Of a stretch of 64,000 nucleotides of DNA, positions 1 to 12,584 are shown piece by piece. The first letter of the stretch is position 1. Each line of letters begins with the position of its first letter. The position numbers were made by a program, and so were the translations under genes. Under the pieces are notes generated by a model. The model did no database searches and had not been told where the DNA came from. It saw only the letters and a list, made by a program, of their open reading frames with translations. The DNA is from Benincasa hispida (Eukaryota > Streptophyta > Magnoliopsida > Cucurbitales > Cucurbitaceae), in NCBI RefSeq assembly GCF_009727055.1, contig NC_052356.1, positions 4,014,076 through 4,078,075 of the forward strand, given 5' to 3'.

Positions 1-1040
1 ATGTATGTCTGGCTAATCCACATGCTCTAGATGCTTTGACTTAAGGAAGGCTTCCTTGGGCAACATGAGTAAAAACGGAAACTAGATTAGATACTTGCGT
101 CCTTAGCTCACTTACTTCACTAGATTGAGAAACGGTGTTATCAAGAATCCTTGTCCCAAAATTCTGAAAGTTCTTCGCCATGGTTGATATGAGTTGGCTT
201 GCTTCGGTCGGTGTTTTGTCCGCCAAAGCTCCACCGGTGGCCGCATCACTATTGCTCCTGAGTGAAAATATTGGATTAAATATTATTCAGATATTTGGTG
301 ATGTGGAAAAGAAGCACACAATTGTTTGTATCTTTTCCAGTATTCATACAAATATTCCCCTACACTTTGCTTAATTCCATATATTTCTTTTCTTATGTTA
401 TGAGCTTTAGCTGCCGGGAGGAATTTTTCTAAAAGTTTCTTCTTCAAACTGCTTCAAGTAGTGATGGATCCCGCTGGCAAGTAGTACAACCAATATTTGG
501 CCACATCCTTCAAGGAGAAGGGAAAGGCCCTAAGATTAAGTTGTTCTTGGGTTACCCCATGTGGGTGTATTCCATCACATACTAGATGAAACTCCTTCAT
601 ATGTTTGTGTGGGTCTTCGCGGATTGCCCTCTGGAAGTAGGTAGGAGATGAACAATCCCTGGTTTGAGCTTAAATAGGATGGTCATCTCCGGATACACGA
701 TGCACAAAGGTTGTTGATAATAGTTCAGCTCTGCTAGTTCTCGCAAGGTTTGTTCCCTTGCTTCGCCCAAGTTGTTTGGTTGAGGTTGTTCTTCTTCTTG
801 ATGTTGGTTCAACTCATCAAGTTCTTCGCATTCTCTTGTTGCTCTTTCCCTTCATAATCTCCTCTCCTCAAGGTTTATATCTACAAAAAAAATCACAAAG
901 AAGACTCCCAGAGGAGCGGGTCATGCACAAAAAGGAAATAAAATCACACAAACTACTTTTGAGTCTATATTTCTTATTCTTTTAATTATTATTATTTTTC
1001 TTAAAAGGACTTCAAGATTCTAAAAGGCCAATTGCACGGT
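1..1040 (-). pseudogene. Ty3/gypsy-type Gag remnant
   Basis: Read on the minus strand, this stretch encodes a degenerate Gag. In order: an acidic/Gln-rich leader (QHQEEEQPQPNN, near 780-810), a segment with MTILFKLKPGIVHLLPT (near 660-700), then the core LRAFPFSLKDVAKYWLYYL with PAGSITTW and KKKFLEKFLPAAKA (near 420-545). That core is the retrotransposon Gag signature of plant gypsy elements. The frame is broken by stops and frameshifts, for example an in-frame TGA near 840 and further breaks near 600 and 230. The window edge cuts off the rest of gag-pol. The primer-binding site and LTR-like sequence lie directly upstream on the minus strand. Capsid protein of a dead element; no host function. 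Confidence 0.7.
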
Positions 1041-1058
1041 TCCCCGACAGCAGCACCA
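1041..1058 (-). other. Primer-binding site of the gypsy element
   Basis: The minus strand reads TGGTGCTGCTGTCGGGGA. This resembles the plant tRNA-Asp-type primer-binding site TGGCGCCGTTGCCGGGGA, with transitions as the main differences. It lies between the gag remnant and the LTR-like stretch, as expected for minus-strand orientation. Confidence 0.55.
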
Positions 1059-1068
1059 ATTTTTTTGG

Positions 1069-2240
1069 TGCTAAAAATAGGTCTTGTTAGTTCTATCTAA
1101 CCCAAACAAATGAAATTTATAAGACTCAAACTACGACTAAAACTACTATGTAACAATAGTGGAATAAGAGGTCGATCCCAAGGAAACCTCTTTAAATTGG
1201 CCAAAAATGAACTTTGAATTCGAAAAGATAACAATTGAGGGATTTGTTTATAAAGAAACTAACAAAAATCAAGATAAAGTACAAGAATTGATAGGAAAAT
1301 TTTTAGTAATGAGAGAAATGAGAGAGATTATATAATAAATTTCAATGGAAAAATGAATCTAGGGGATTTTATGTAGATTTAACAATTTCTATCATGGACC
1401 TTAATAAAATTCATGCAATTAAGTTGTTTCGTAGTTCATTAAGGAAGTAGCCTAATGCCCTAATTAGCCAATTAAACAATTAACGTCAATTTAGTTCTTA
1501 ATTGCTTCCTAAAGACATTCCACAATTAGTCGATAAATTGCATTAAACTCATGGGTTTTCTTAACTATGACAATTCTTAAATTAAAAGATTGAAAATTCA
1601 AGATTGTATGAATGTTCTAAATTAGTAGGTTCTTTCAAGAAAATAGGAAAAGAAGTATAGCATTCTTCTGTGTCGTCTCATATACCACCATAATGTAAGA
1701 ATATATACTTCTCTATCTTTCAAGAAGAACAATATAGAAAGTGAGCAATTAGGAAAATAAGTAACTGTTAAATATTCGCTATACTCACTACTCGATGCTC
1801 GATGCTCGTCACTCGATACTCAGTATTCTCAACTTGATGTTTACTGTTTCATAGCTCTCTCCCCTCATCCTCGCTCCACTAGAAGCTACTTGCATGTATC
1901 AGTGCACACTCACAAACTCACACTCACTCATTCTCTTTACTACGTTTGTATGTCTCACACATCATCAGAAAAGTAAAAAAACTGAGCAGGAAAAAAAGCA
2001 TATTTACTTACTTGAGATATGAGACAATATAGTGAAATGATCTCAATGCCTTTATAACTTAATCTTCGTCGAGAAAAACAAGTTTTGTGAGGTGGATTTT
2101 TTAAGGGAAAGTGATCCAGATTTTCTCTTTTGTGTTTCAGTTCTGTTTGTTCTTAGTTAATAAAAAAGAATTACTTCACATTTCAAGAAATTGATTTGAA
2201 AGAATCATATATATTGTCAGAAAATTCCCCAATCTGTGTA
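1069..2240 (-). repeat. Probable LTR of the gypsy element (far end uncertain)
   Basis: Sequence upstream (minus strand) of the primer-binding site. On the + strand it begins TGCTAAAAATAGG, so the minus strand would end in CA as an LTR should. It contains a GTCGATCCCAAGGAAACCTC stretch of the kind seen in plant gypsy LTRs. Near 1788-1830 there is a short array of CTCGATGCT/CTCGATACT units. I cannot place the outer boundary and no second LTR is in the window. Confidence 0.35.
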
Positions 2241-4740
2241 TGTTCGTACATGACCATTAACTACAGAGTAGGGAGTATGACGTGGATATAATCGAGTATA
2301 CACGTGTTGATTGCAGCCGTATCAAGTGACCATGAAGTCGATTATCGAGTGACCGTGAATCGAGGAACATGTGACGAGCCATCGGGTATCGAGTGACAAG
2401 CCATCGAGGATCGAATAAATTCACATGCTTATGATGTAAGCAGAATGCCACTTTCCATTACTTTATCTACATGTGGCCAGTTTTCATTTGGGTCTCCCAA
2501 ATGAGATCATCCGTACAAAAACCACAGTTTAATGAATATGAAGGAACACGTGTCATGGCAATCTAGTGATCCCAAAGGAACATCAATCATAGCAATAGTG
2601 GTGATCCATTAGACACGTCAAATCAATCATAAATTGTGAACCTGAGGGTTCATAAACATAAAATGTATATTGCCGATAGGAATGCTAACAATCACTATCA
2701 ATCCAACATGCAACATACAACATCCAAATTTTTCATAAACCATAAACATGTTATCATGATATTATTAGCATAATTCATAGGTTTCCAGAACACCCTCAAA
2801 AGATCATCCATTAGCAAATCAGCCCATCACCATAATATCAAGTTTTCATGAGTATACACAATCTTCACATCAACTTAGTTAGGGTACTTGGTTTGAGGGC
2901 GAACAAGTAGTACACCACTTACCTTGAATTAAATCCAGACAACGTATTGAAGCAAAACAACCTCTAACTATAATTCAAAGTTAAAACCTACACATAAATC
3001 AAATTTTTAGCCTAAATCTCTAGGACTAACTCCATTCCCAGATTTATCCAAAGACTCAAATTAACTTTGCCTAAAATGTTGTCTGATAAGAAATCGCTTC
3101 CAATCTTTCCCACAACACGATTCTAAGGCAGACATTAAAATTTGAGAGTTAGAACCAAAAATTAAATCATCATAAATGAATTCAGGCATCCTTGAAAACT
3201 TTATAATCTTAAATATTTACCAAAACCTCAAAAATTGACTTTTGACTCCGTTGGACGACACGCTTCCGATTACAAAACCCCTCTAAAACTTGAATCTAAC
3301 ACCGCAAGCCTATAAACAAAAATAAATTAAACCATGAGTTAGTGGGTTTTCAAGCCCATATAAAACCCACGTAAAAGCAACGATATCTTACCCTAAAATA
3401 CGTCAAAATCGCCAAGCTAGATAGCACCTCAACTCCCTTAAAAACCACATTCTACCATTCAAATTCAATGGATAACAACCAATTAGTGCAAAAAAAAAAA
3501 AAAAAATTAATGGGTATTCAAGATATTTCAAGAGAACCCACAAAATACCCATTGTCTTACCCAAAACCTCAACATTCCAGTGGCGGTGCATGACGGAGGC
3601 GGTAGCGACGAACGGAATAGCGAGCGATGCAGAGGTCGTCGACGGTCGACGACGGACATCAGTGGCGGAACTCAGACCGACGATGATGGCATTCTGAATA
3701 GCCTAGCGGCGAATGCCTTTCGGAACAGAAGCAATCGGCTGCTGGTGGTGACTGACGGCGGATGTGAGGTGACAGACGGAACACAGCCGGCGATGCTAAG
3801 AAGGTGAGTGTGAGAGGGAGAGATATGAAGAGAGGTTCAACCTACTGCAACCCACGAAGAGGAAAGGCTTCTTCTTCTTTTTTCTTTTATGCACACATCC
3901 CAAAGCTTAAAAATATATATGTATGTATACATACATATATATAAATTCAACTGTCTTCATCACTTAATTAACTGTCTTAACCCAATAAGTAAATTTTAGC
4001 CTAAAAATTCAAATCAACTCCCAAATAATTTAAAATAATTAAATTAAAATTATCTAAAAAAATTCGGAATATTAAAAAAAATCATTAAAATATTTCAAAA
4101 AAGAAATAAGAAAAATTTGTCAATTGAAAATTTTGGTAAGATGCTCAAAGATAGATGTTACCTACTCAAGTATTTATCTTTTTTTTTTTGGAGCCATGGC
4201 CAGATGAAAAAAACTTCCCTCTCTTTGTAAAAAATCCTATTCCTTGGCACCAACACCATTTTGTACCTACGTACCATAGTTATAAATGAAGGAAAGTGCA
4301 ACACCCTCCCGCTATCTAGTCTTTAATCATCCTTCAGTGTTATTTTTTTCTTTCTTTTATATGTACACACTTTTTAAATAGATGGAAAACTGTTTCCTTA
4401 ATCTGTTTTTTTGTTATTCCAGATGAAGATTCGAATTAACACATCTATTTTGGTGATAAAAAATTTAAAAAGATAGGTAGTAAAAAGTTATTTCTTTTTC
4501 ACCCACCCAACTTTGGAAGCTCTTGTGCAAGTATTTATATATATACCCATTTGCCAAGCCTAAATCTTTCAATGTGGGACAACTTCTACCTTTTTTCTCT
4601 CAAAACTACTTTTTCCTTTTGTTATGGGTCAAAAGCTCAAAGTCATTCTCAACAATCCCCACAAATAAATTGTATAGCAAACAAAGCAAAACAGCAAAAA
4701 GATTTTGAAAACCAATTTCTGAGCTAAGAAAGAAGAATAA
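2241..4740. other. Intergenic, repeat-derived, no gene recognised
   Basis: AT-rich sequence without a convincing coding region. A GC-richer patch at about 3580-3830 (ending in GAGAGGGAGAG) carries a 75-codon open frame with no recognisable motif. Near 2270-2420 a variant of TATCGAGTGAC recurs several times. Positions 4434-4489 share a roughly 50-bp direct repeat with 8512-8563, including AAAAAGATAGGTAGTAAAAA. The layout resembles old LTR-retrotransposon sequence, but I cannot name it. Confidence 0.4.
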
Positions 4741-5289
4741 ACTTAAACATCAATATCTTACTATTTGAATTGATGCATAGTGAAGTAGGACAACAACCTT
4801 ATTAGAGAAAGTGAGTTTACCTCTTGTACTTTCACTAATTATGGTTGAGACCCTACAACACGTTTTTACTCCTTAAATCTTTCTTGATTCTACAATATAA
4901 AGTGTGTTATATAAGGCCATGCACATGGGTTCACCATGAAAGTTCTAGAAAGAGACTCTTAAACTCCTTCATAGAAGGTGGCCACATCTTCACATTCACG
5001 TTTATTGCTTCATCAAGTCTACCACAAGAGACTACTCAAAATTGAGCCATGAAGAATTCACATTTAATCCATACCTTGATCAACTTCATTAAGTTTGTCA
5101 AAAGACAACCCATTCAAAACAAAGCTATGAAGATTTTTGCAATTATCCATCAAGTCCATACCAAAACCACTCAAAGAAAGGGCTATGGATCTTTAAGGTT
5201 TGAGTTATCTCTATCAAGTTTATATTAGAACCCCCCAAAGCAAGGGCTATGGAGTTTTTATGGGTTTAAGTCTCATGCACAATGAAAAT
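4741..5289. other. Flank of copia remnant, no gene
   Basis: No gene is seen. Two similar phrases (CAAAGAAAGGGCTATGGATC and CAAAGCAAGGGCTATGGAGT, near 5171 and 5236) form a diverged short tandem duplication about 65 bp apart. The stretch lies on the 3' side of the minus-strand copia remnant and could be its degraded 3' end. Confidence 0.3.
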
Positions 5290-6210
5290 TCCTAAATTAT
5301 TCTCCTTGTTAGGCCTTTGATTAGAGGATGCGCTAAGTTTCTCTCCAACCTCACAAAATCCAAGGAGATAATTCCTCCTTTTAACAACTATTTTCCAGCA
5401 CCTTGTCTGAGACATATATGCCTCCTTTTACCAATTCCTATGACAGCCTGTGAGCCAAGTATAAAGAGACCGGTACTGATGCCCTCACAATGGTACATCT
5501 CTCAAATAAGCTACTCAACCTCTTGTCTTGCTAATTCTAAAGCAATAAACTCTAACTCCATAGTGGACCTAGCTATACAAGTCTGTTTTGCGGATTTCTA
5601 TGATATGGCTCCCCCTCCTAGTAAGAACACATATCCACTAGTGGAGATTACTTTATTGTTGTCTATTATCCAGTTTGCATCACGATACCCTTCTAATATA
5701 ACAGGAAATTTATTAAAATGCAAACAATAATCTATAGTGCCCTTAAGGTACCTTAACAAACGATGAAGCACAATCTAGTAATCTTTATCAAGATTATGCT
5801 TATATCTACTCAATCTACTCACAGCATATGCAATATCAGGTCTAGTGTAGTTCATTAAAAATATAACACTTCCTATAATCTTCACATATTCAAATTGAGA
5901 AACACTATCTCCTTATTTTTCTTAAGACTCATAATAGTATCATAAGGTGTTCTTACAGAAGTGTCACCAAACTATCAAATCCCTTTAACAATTTTCAATG
6001 TATGATCGACATAAAGACAATCCATTTTTAGTAACACTAAACATCATATTAGCCTCACATAAATCTTTCATTTCAAATTGTGAGGACATAAATAACTTAG
6101 TATCATTACTTACAACTATATTTGTACCAAAGATTAGTATGTCATTAACATACAAAAAAAATGGTCACATAGCCAAATCAAACAAATTTGAGTAAACACA
6201 TGTATCAAAA
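5290..6210 (-). pseudogene. Ty1/copia reverse transcriptase-RNase H remnant
   Basis: Minus-strand translation gives the C-terminal part of a copia Pol. In order: YVNDILIFGTN (the YVDD active-site region with the first Asp replaced by Asn), LFMSSQFEMKDLCEAN, YTRPDIAYAVSRLSRY, LRYLKGT, then RNase H pieces [24 protein letters not shown] and KQTCIARSTMELEFIALE. Several stops and frameshifts interrupt the frame. Integrase, protease and gag are not found upstream. A dead internal fragment of a copia element. Confidence 0.75.
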
Positions 6211-6479
6211 GATATTTACTAATATATTGTTAAAGTTCTCACACCATTATTTGGTAGTTTATCCACTTAAAGTATTATTCAAATGCTATCTAAAGTATTA
6301 TAGTAGTTATTTCAAATATTTAGTCATATGAGAATATGCATCAAAATATTTGAAGATCCATTAAAACCTAAATTGATTTATTTCATTTAAAAATTCTATT
6401 AAATTCATAAAGATCAATTTTCAATATCCTCAATAAAATAAGGACTTTATATTTTCAATAAATTGAAATTATATATATA

Positions 6480-6840
6480 CACACACATGTGTAACCATTG
6501 CCATATCCTTATTTAACCAATGTGAGAATTTGGTCGCATACCCAACAATCCTCTCCTCGAACAAAGGACCAATTGAACATCCCTTAAAGTAGCCACTATT
6601 CGATAGAGCTTAGTCATGGATCACACTATGACTACTTACGAGGTTCCACTACATCTTTGTTCAATACCTGAAAATTATATCATGGCTAAAGTAGGGACAC
6701 GACTCTAATACCACTAATTAGGGACAACAACTCTTCAAATATCTTCACAATAGTATGCTATTGTATCTACTTTCGACATAAGCCCTCATGCCTTATAAAA
6801 ATATCACATATTTTATAGATTAGGCAATATCTCAAATTAC
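6480..6840 (-). mobile_element. TRIM-like LTR retrotransposon remnant
   Basis: On the minus strand, TGGTATTAGAGT (6702-6713) resembles the initiator-tRNA-Met primer-binding site TGGTATCAGAGC. About 150 bases further on, a purine run GAGGAGAGGAT (6548-6558) is followed at once by TGTTGGG (6541-6547), which fits a polypurine tract next to the start of a 3' LTR. Such a short, non-coding internal region is the layout of terminal-repeat-in-miniature elements. The LTRs themselves are too diverged for me to pair. Confidence 0.4.
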
Positions 6841-8599
6841 TAACACATTCTGCAAGCTTCCTAACTAATAAATTTGCATGTTTTCGTGCTACCAAAAAAT
6901 AATGTTACATGGCCAAACTAAATTAAAAGTAATTACAATACTTTTCAACTTCAAGAAAATTAATGGTCAAGCATAATATTCTTTTTAATCATGAATCATG
7001 CATAAACTTTGTAAAAATAACACATAAAACATTATTTAGACTTGATCACAATAGCATTTCATTTAAGGTATTAAAAGCAATACAATGACTATAAACTAAT
7101 ATGCTTGCCAACTAAATATTCAAATATATATTGAATATCATTCTCAAATATAGAATGAAATAGAATTACTAAATTCATATGTCATATTTGTAAAGATTTG
7201 AGATATCATTAAGCTTAAAAAGAAAATAAAATGTCTCTCTATTACAGACACATATGACAATCACCATAATCAGTCCACTAATTTACTCATCACAAAGTGG
7301 AAATTCAATATGTTGAATTATCTCCAAAATTCTCAAATCATGCCTTCAATTGGATGACTTAGTCAACACACCATAAAGAAAATGTTCAATATAAAATTCA
7401 TTCGTGATGATTAATGTAATTATTATCACATTCTAAAAATTCATGAGGTTTTAAGAGATTCATTCTAAAAATCTCCTGTTCAAGCAATTCTGAAGACAAA
7501 ATCATCTAGAGAAAGCTTAATAGTTTTATGTATATTTATGTAACAAATTACCAATCAAAATATTTTCTTTGAAATTTTGGATTTTGATTTAAATTTGAAT
7601 CAAATGAAGAAAACCAAAGTACCCTCAGTCACTAGCATACATAACAATTAATTTGGGTCATTATTCCCTTAATTTATTATACCAAAAATATCTTTCCTAA
7701 ACATAACTAAATTTAAAAACAATAATCTTCAAATGCATAGAAAATTCACAGACAAACATTGTATAAATTATTTTCAAATCAATACCAACAAAAATCCAAA
7801 GTAACTCGCCTCTGGACATGTTATTTAGTTGATTCCCATAATTATTTGTGTAAATGAATTCTGCTCAATTATGTTTTCAAGCTATATGTATATTAATAAA
7901 TTGTATTAAGAAAATAAAATTAGTACCTTGTCAACACCAGTACGCATGGTGAGAAGTCTAGAAAGAAACCATCTCAAGTACCTTTGGTCAATCATGGAAT
8001 GCAAAGATGTAATGGTCAACCCCATTTATTTTATTCTAAAGATTCATCAAGGTTTAAGTATGCCTTCACTAAATCTTCAATACTCAATTCTCCAATGTTC
8101 TTTTCCATTTGCCCTCTTTCTCAACAAGGTATAAATTGGAAATCAAATTTCCAATGGCAATTATTAAAATGAACTTATTTTTCATAACAGAACAAGTCCA
8201 CAAATGATAAACTAAGTAGACTTACAACAGATTTGAAAGGAAAAGCAGATATGAGCAAACCCACTGATGGAGTTGAAGTACAAACCCACTGATGGCGAGT
8301 ACACCCTAAGTGTCGGTGTTAAACCATGAGACCAGGTGGTGAATCACAAACGACAAATCTTGAACTAAAGCACATCTAAGTTGAGCTCGAAGCTCAAAAA
8401 TTGGAACATATCTAAGCAAAGATTGGCCTTGAAGAATAGCGGAAGGACTAACAGATTGTTGTTGGTTGACATCTAAAACGTAGGATGAGTAAAAGAAGTT
8501 TCTTGTATTGTAATTAACACATTTATTTTATAAAAGTTTTAAAAAGATAGGTAGTAAAAAGTTGGTTTTTTTTGCAAGTTACCCGAATCCATCTGTCCG
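6841..8599. other. AT-rich intergenic, no gene
   Basis: No open frame with recognisable content. The second copy of the 50-bp direct repeat described at 4434-4489 lies at 8512-8563. Confidence 0.4.
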
Positions 8600-9368
8600 A
8601 CCGACGGTGCGAGTGTGTGGTGAAAAGGTATTCAAAGTGGAATAAGTGGGTTTATCCACTTTCATAAACTTCCAATTTCTCAATTCAAAAAATTGAATTA
8701 TTTGAAATATGTAAAACTAAATTTCAAATTAAATTTAAATTAAATAAATTTCATAAATCTAATTTTATATTTATGAATTAATAAATCCAAAAAATAATAA
8801 TAATAATTCAACTTTGAATTACATAAATTCAAAAATTAATGATTACTAAATTGGAAAAATAATTAAACTAATTTAATTAATTTAGTATCAAATATTAAAT
8901 TAATATAACATCTCATTAAATATTTAAATCATACTTAAATATTGTCAATACTCTAAAATCGTAATGTTTAATTCGATAATTAAACATCAATTATATCAAA
9001 TATAATAATCCAAACCCTAAACCGAGTTTGAACATTTTAAGTTCTCTCAACACGCTATTCTAAGGTTTAATCCTTTTACGAGCTAATAGAGGGACCTAAT
9101 GGACCTACAGATCATGAGCTCCAACGATTTGAGATTAATTAGCTAAACTCTTTAAACCGAATTAATCAATATTCGTTAACTACTGAGACATACCACTATA
9201 GCTCAGTAGTTACACTCTCCTCACTATAGATACATTTCTATCCATTTGATTTAACCATAATCAGTAAGTCAATCCTTCAAAGGTCATACGTATTAACAGC
9301 TAGGTCAAAAATACCATTTTACCCTTGTAATACATCTTGCTCCTTAAGTCTCCACCGATCCTCTAATG
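8600..9368 (-). repeat. Copia-type LTR fragment, interior part, antisense
   Basis: Positions about 9250-9352 are the reverse complement of about 11985-12085: TACATCTTGCTCCTTAAGTC here against GACTTAAGAAGCAAGATGTA there. The piece runs in the same orientation as the complete solo LTR at 9924-11807 and matches its interior (GAGGGACCTAATGGACCTAC here, GAGGGACCTATTGGACCTAC there). It stops abruptly at 9368, where a sense LTR start follows. Confidence 0.6.
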
Positions 9369-9923
9369 TGTTGGGAATGTCCTAAAACTCGTAGTTTGTA
9401 AACATTAAACATATTATATTCATTCAATAAAGGTGTTATTGAATTGCATTCATTCATAAATCCAATAAAAGAACCCATGGCTATAACATGAATACTTAAA
9501 CTTTATGTAGAGACATAAAAGAAAATCAAGTTTTAGTATATAGCCAAAAAGGTCTACAAGTATATAGATGATGTTGGGTACCTTATCTTGGAGACACTAT
9601 AGATGTGACTCACTTTGTATATTGATATAAATGATGTGATCCCAAAGTCGTTCATGTGGAGATATGCGAGTGAGGGCATCCTATGCAAAAGACGCTTGCA
9701 TAAGACCGGACCACAAAATAGTCATTTTTCTTTATAACAATCATTTACTATTAAAATTGACTATTTCAAATTGATGACCTAAGGTAACTTGATCTTAATC
9801 CTGAGCTAATTGTAAACTCCTATTTATTCGGGATTATCCTTTAATCTGCATAGATGAGAGTGGTTCAACATCACCACTCAATAAACCTCTCATTTTAGGG
9901 GTAAGATCAGATAGATAGCTGAG
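9369..9923 (+). repeat. Copia-type LTR, 5' part, sense, split by a solo LTR
   Basis: Begins TGTTGGGAATGTCCTAAAAC, an LTR-like start. It is colinear with the inverted solo LTR that follows (same order of landmarks such as GAGATATGCG and CATAAGACCGGACC). It ends at the 5-bp repeat CTGAG (9919-9923), and its continuation resumes at 11813 after the inserted solo LTR. Confidence 0.65.
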
Positions 9924-11807
9924 TGAAGGAGTAATATAACACGCAACAGAAGAATTCATAATCAATAAGCACTTAAACTATATTTAATTTGAGTTTTAAA
10001 TATGCTACTCATGAAGTTTTCAAAAAGAGGGTTTGAATATGACAATACCTTTGTAGTTCTCTTCACGATTTCAGTAGAATCTCAACAAGTTTGAGCTGAA
10101 TTCTTCAGATAGACCACTAACAAGATCTTTTCAACTATGCTCAAGAAGAAATGTGTGGTGGAAACACTCTAATCAAGCTTAATTGAAGATGAACTAGTGA
10201 GGGTGTAGTAGGGTTTCGGTTTTACAACAGTTTGGATAAAGAACTCTGTTTTCTTCTCAATTTCCATGCATGAAGCTTTATTATATAGCCTTAATTCATG
10301 CATTAGAAGATGGTTGCATGTAGGACAGCTCTTACTTTGTATTAATTGAAGAACTCATGGTGGGTTTTGCTGATAAAACACCATAAATGATGTTAGTGGA
10401 TTTTTCCAATTTTTTGAAAAAATCCACTAACTCAAAAACAATTTCAATTTTTTTTTTCATTTAAATAAAACTATTTATTTAAATTTTAGTTTTATATAAT
10501 TAATTTAAATAAAACTAATTTAATTAATTTAATATCTTAATATTAAATTAATAAAACATCAATTCCACCATTATGATTCAAAATTCAATATGTAAATCAT
10601 AATTTAAATATTAATTGATTCTCTAATCTCGTTTTAATTTCGATTAAATTAAATGTTTTTAATTGCATCGTATACAATCAATTGAAAAACCCTAAAACTG
10701 AATTTGAACATTTCAAATTCATAACCCTAAATTCAAAATTCATCCAATCATTTACTTAATTCATTGTTCCAATTTATGAGCTAGTAGAGGGACCTATTGG
10801 ACCTACAGATCATGAGCTCTAATGATTTGTAATTAATTGGTTAAATTCTTTAAACCGATTTTTTTACTTTTCGTTAAGTATCAAGACATACCACTATAGC
10901 TCGATAGTTGCACTCTCCTCACTGTAGATGTATTTCTGTCCATGTAAATCATAATTAGTAAGTCGATCCTTCACAGGTCGTTTGTATTTACAACTGGGTC
11001 AAAATTACTGTTTTACCTCTACAAATACATCTTGTTCCTTAAGCTCCCATTGACCCTCTAATGAACAACTGATTCATAATACCACTTATGAATCATGTTC
11101 CTCTCTATCATAGAAGGCGGGGCCCCGATTGTTCAAGACCTGAAATCAATACTTAAGAGAACAACCTATCTGTTAACCCTAATACGGGTAAGAGTGAATT
11201 CCATCTCGCAAGACTATGTCCCTAGCTATCTATCCGGTCTTATCCCTAAAATGGAAGGCTTATTGAGCAGTGTTGTTGGACTACTCTCACCCATGCGGAT
11301 CAAAGGACAATCTCGAATAAACAGGAGTTCATAGCTAGCTCATGATTAAGATCGAGTTATCTTAGGTTACTTTAGTATGAAATAGTCAGTTTTAATAGTA
11401 AATGGTTGTTATAAAGAAAAGTGACTATTTCGTGGTCTAGTCTTTATGCAAACTCATTGCATAGTATACCCCCACTCGCATGTCTCTACATGAATGATCT
11501 ATGGATCACATCATTTGTATTACCTATATAAAATGGGTCGCATCTAATAGTGTTACTAGGAGGAGATACCCAATTTCATCCATATATTTATAGACCATTT
11601 TAGGCTATATACTATTAACTTTATCTTGTTTATGTCACTACATAAAGTTAAAGTATTCATACTATAGCCATGGATATGTTTATTGGATTTTCATAATGGA
11701 ATGCAATATCAACAACTTTATCGAATAAGATACTCAATAATATTTTATTGATAAATAGAATGTTTAACACGAATTTTACGAACTTCAAGTTCTAGGACAT
11801 TCCAACA
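9924..11807 (-). mobile_element. Complete solo LTR of a copia-type element
   Basis: Read on the minus strand it starts TGTTGGAATGTCCTAGAAC (from 11807) and ends ACTCCTTCA (at 9924), so it has TG...CA ends. The host sequence on both sides is CTGAG (9919-9923 and 11808-11812), a 5-bp target-site duplication. The host is another LTR of the same superfamily in the opposite orientation. No primer-binding site, gag or pol is inside. It is therefore what remains after LTR-LTR recombination of an inserted element. The open frame at 11095-11334 is a chance frame. Confidence 0.85.
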
Positions 11808-11812
11808 CTGAG

Positions 11813-12580
11813 AACATAGTCTTGCAAGATAAAACTCACTTCTACCTGTCTTAGGGTTAGCAGATAAGTTGTTTCCTTAAGTACTGACTCCTGGTCTTGA
11901 ACAAAGAGCCCCCACCCTCTTGTGACAAAGAGGGATCGGTTTATTGGTTAGACCATAAATCAATTGTTCAATAGAGAATCAATGGAGACTTAAGAAGCAA
12001 GATGTATTACATGGGTAAAACGGTATTTTTGACCTAGCTATAAATATGAACGGCCTATGAAGGATCGACTTACTGATTATGGTTAAATCAAGTGGACAAA
12101 AATAGATCTACAGTAGGGAGAGTGCAACTATTGAGCTATAGTGTTGTGTCTTGGTGGTTAACAAATAATGATTAATTTGGTTTAAAGAATTTAGCCAATT
12201 AATCTCAGATTGTTGGAGCTCATGATCCGTAACTTCATTAAGTCCCTCTACTAGCTCGTAAAAGGATTAAACCTTAGACTAGAATATTGAGTGAATTTGA
12301 AATGTTCAAATTCAAATTAGGGTTTGTATAATTATATTCGATATAATTAACCTTTAAATTTATTTAAATTAAACGTATTTGGAGAGTTCAATATATTTAA
12401 ATATTGATTACATGAATAAGGATTCATGTTTTAATTAGATGTTTTATTAATTTAATATTTGATATTAAATCATTATTATTTAATTAATTAAATTTGTTTA
12501 ATTAATTATTGAATGAATCAATAAAACAATTTCAATTTTAAAATTCAATTTCAGAAATTGAATTTAGAAATCAAATTGAA
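11813..12580 (+). repeat. Copia-type LTR, continuation, sense
   Basis: Resumes the sense LTR interrupted at 9923 (AACATAGTCTTGCAAGATAA follows the CTGAG repeat). It carries the LTR interior: the GTATTACATGGGTAAAACGG region, then CTCATGATCCG and an AT-rich stretch. It does not reach the LTR 3' end motif seen in the solo LTR. Confidence 0.6.
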
Positions 12581-12584
12581 ATAG

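Noticed and set aside
1788..1830. Short CTCGATGCT array as a CRISPR or regulatory repeat
   Set aside because: Few, irregular units without spacers, in plant DNA; simple local duplication.
3580..3807. GC-rich 75-codon frame as a possible gene
   Set aside because: No recognisable motif, no splice partner, lies in repeat-like sequence.
5317..5730. 137-codon + frame
   Set aside because: Antisense shadow of the minus-strand copia RNase H remnant.
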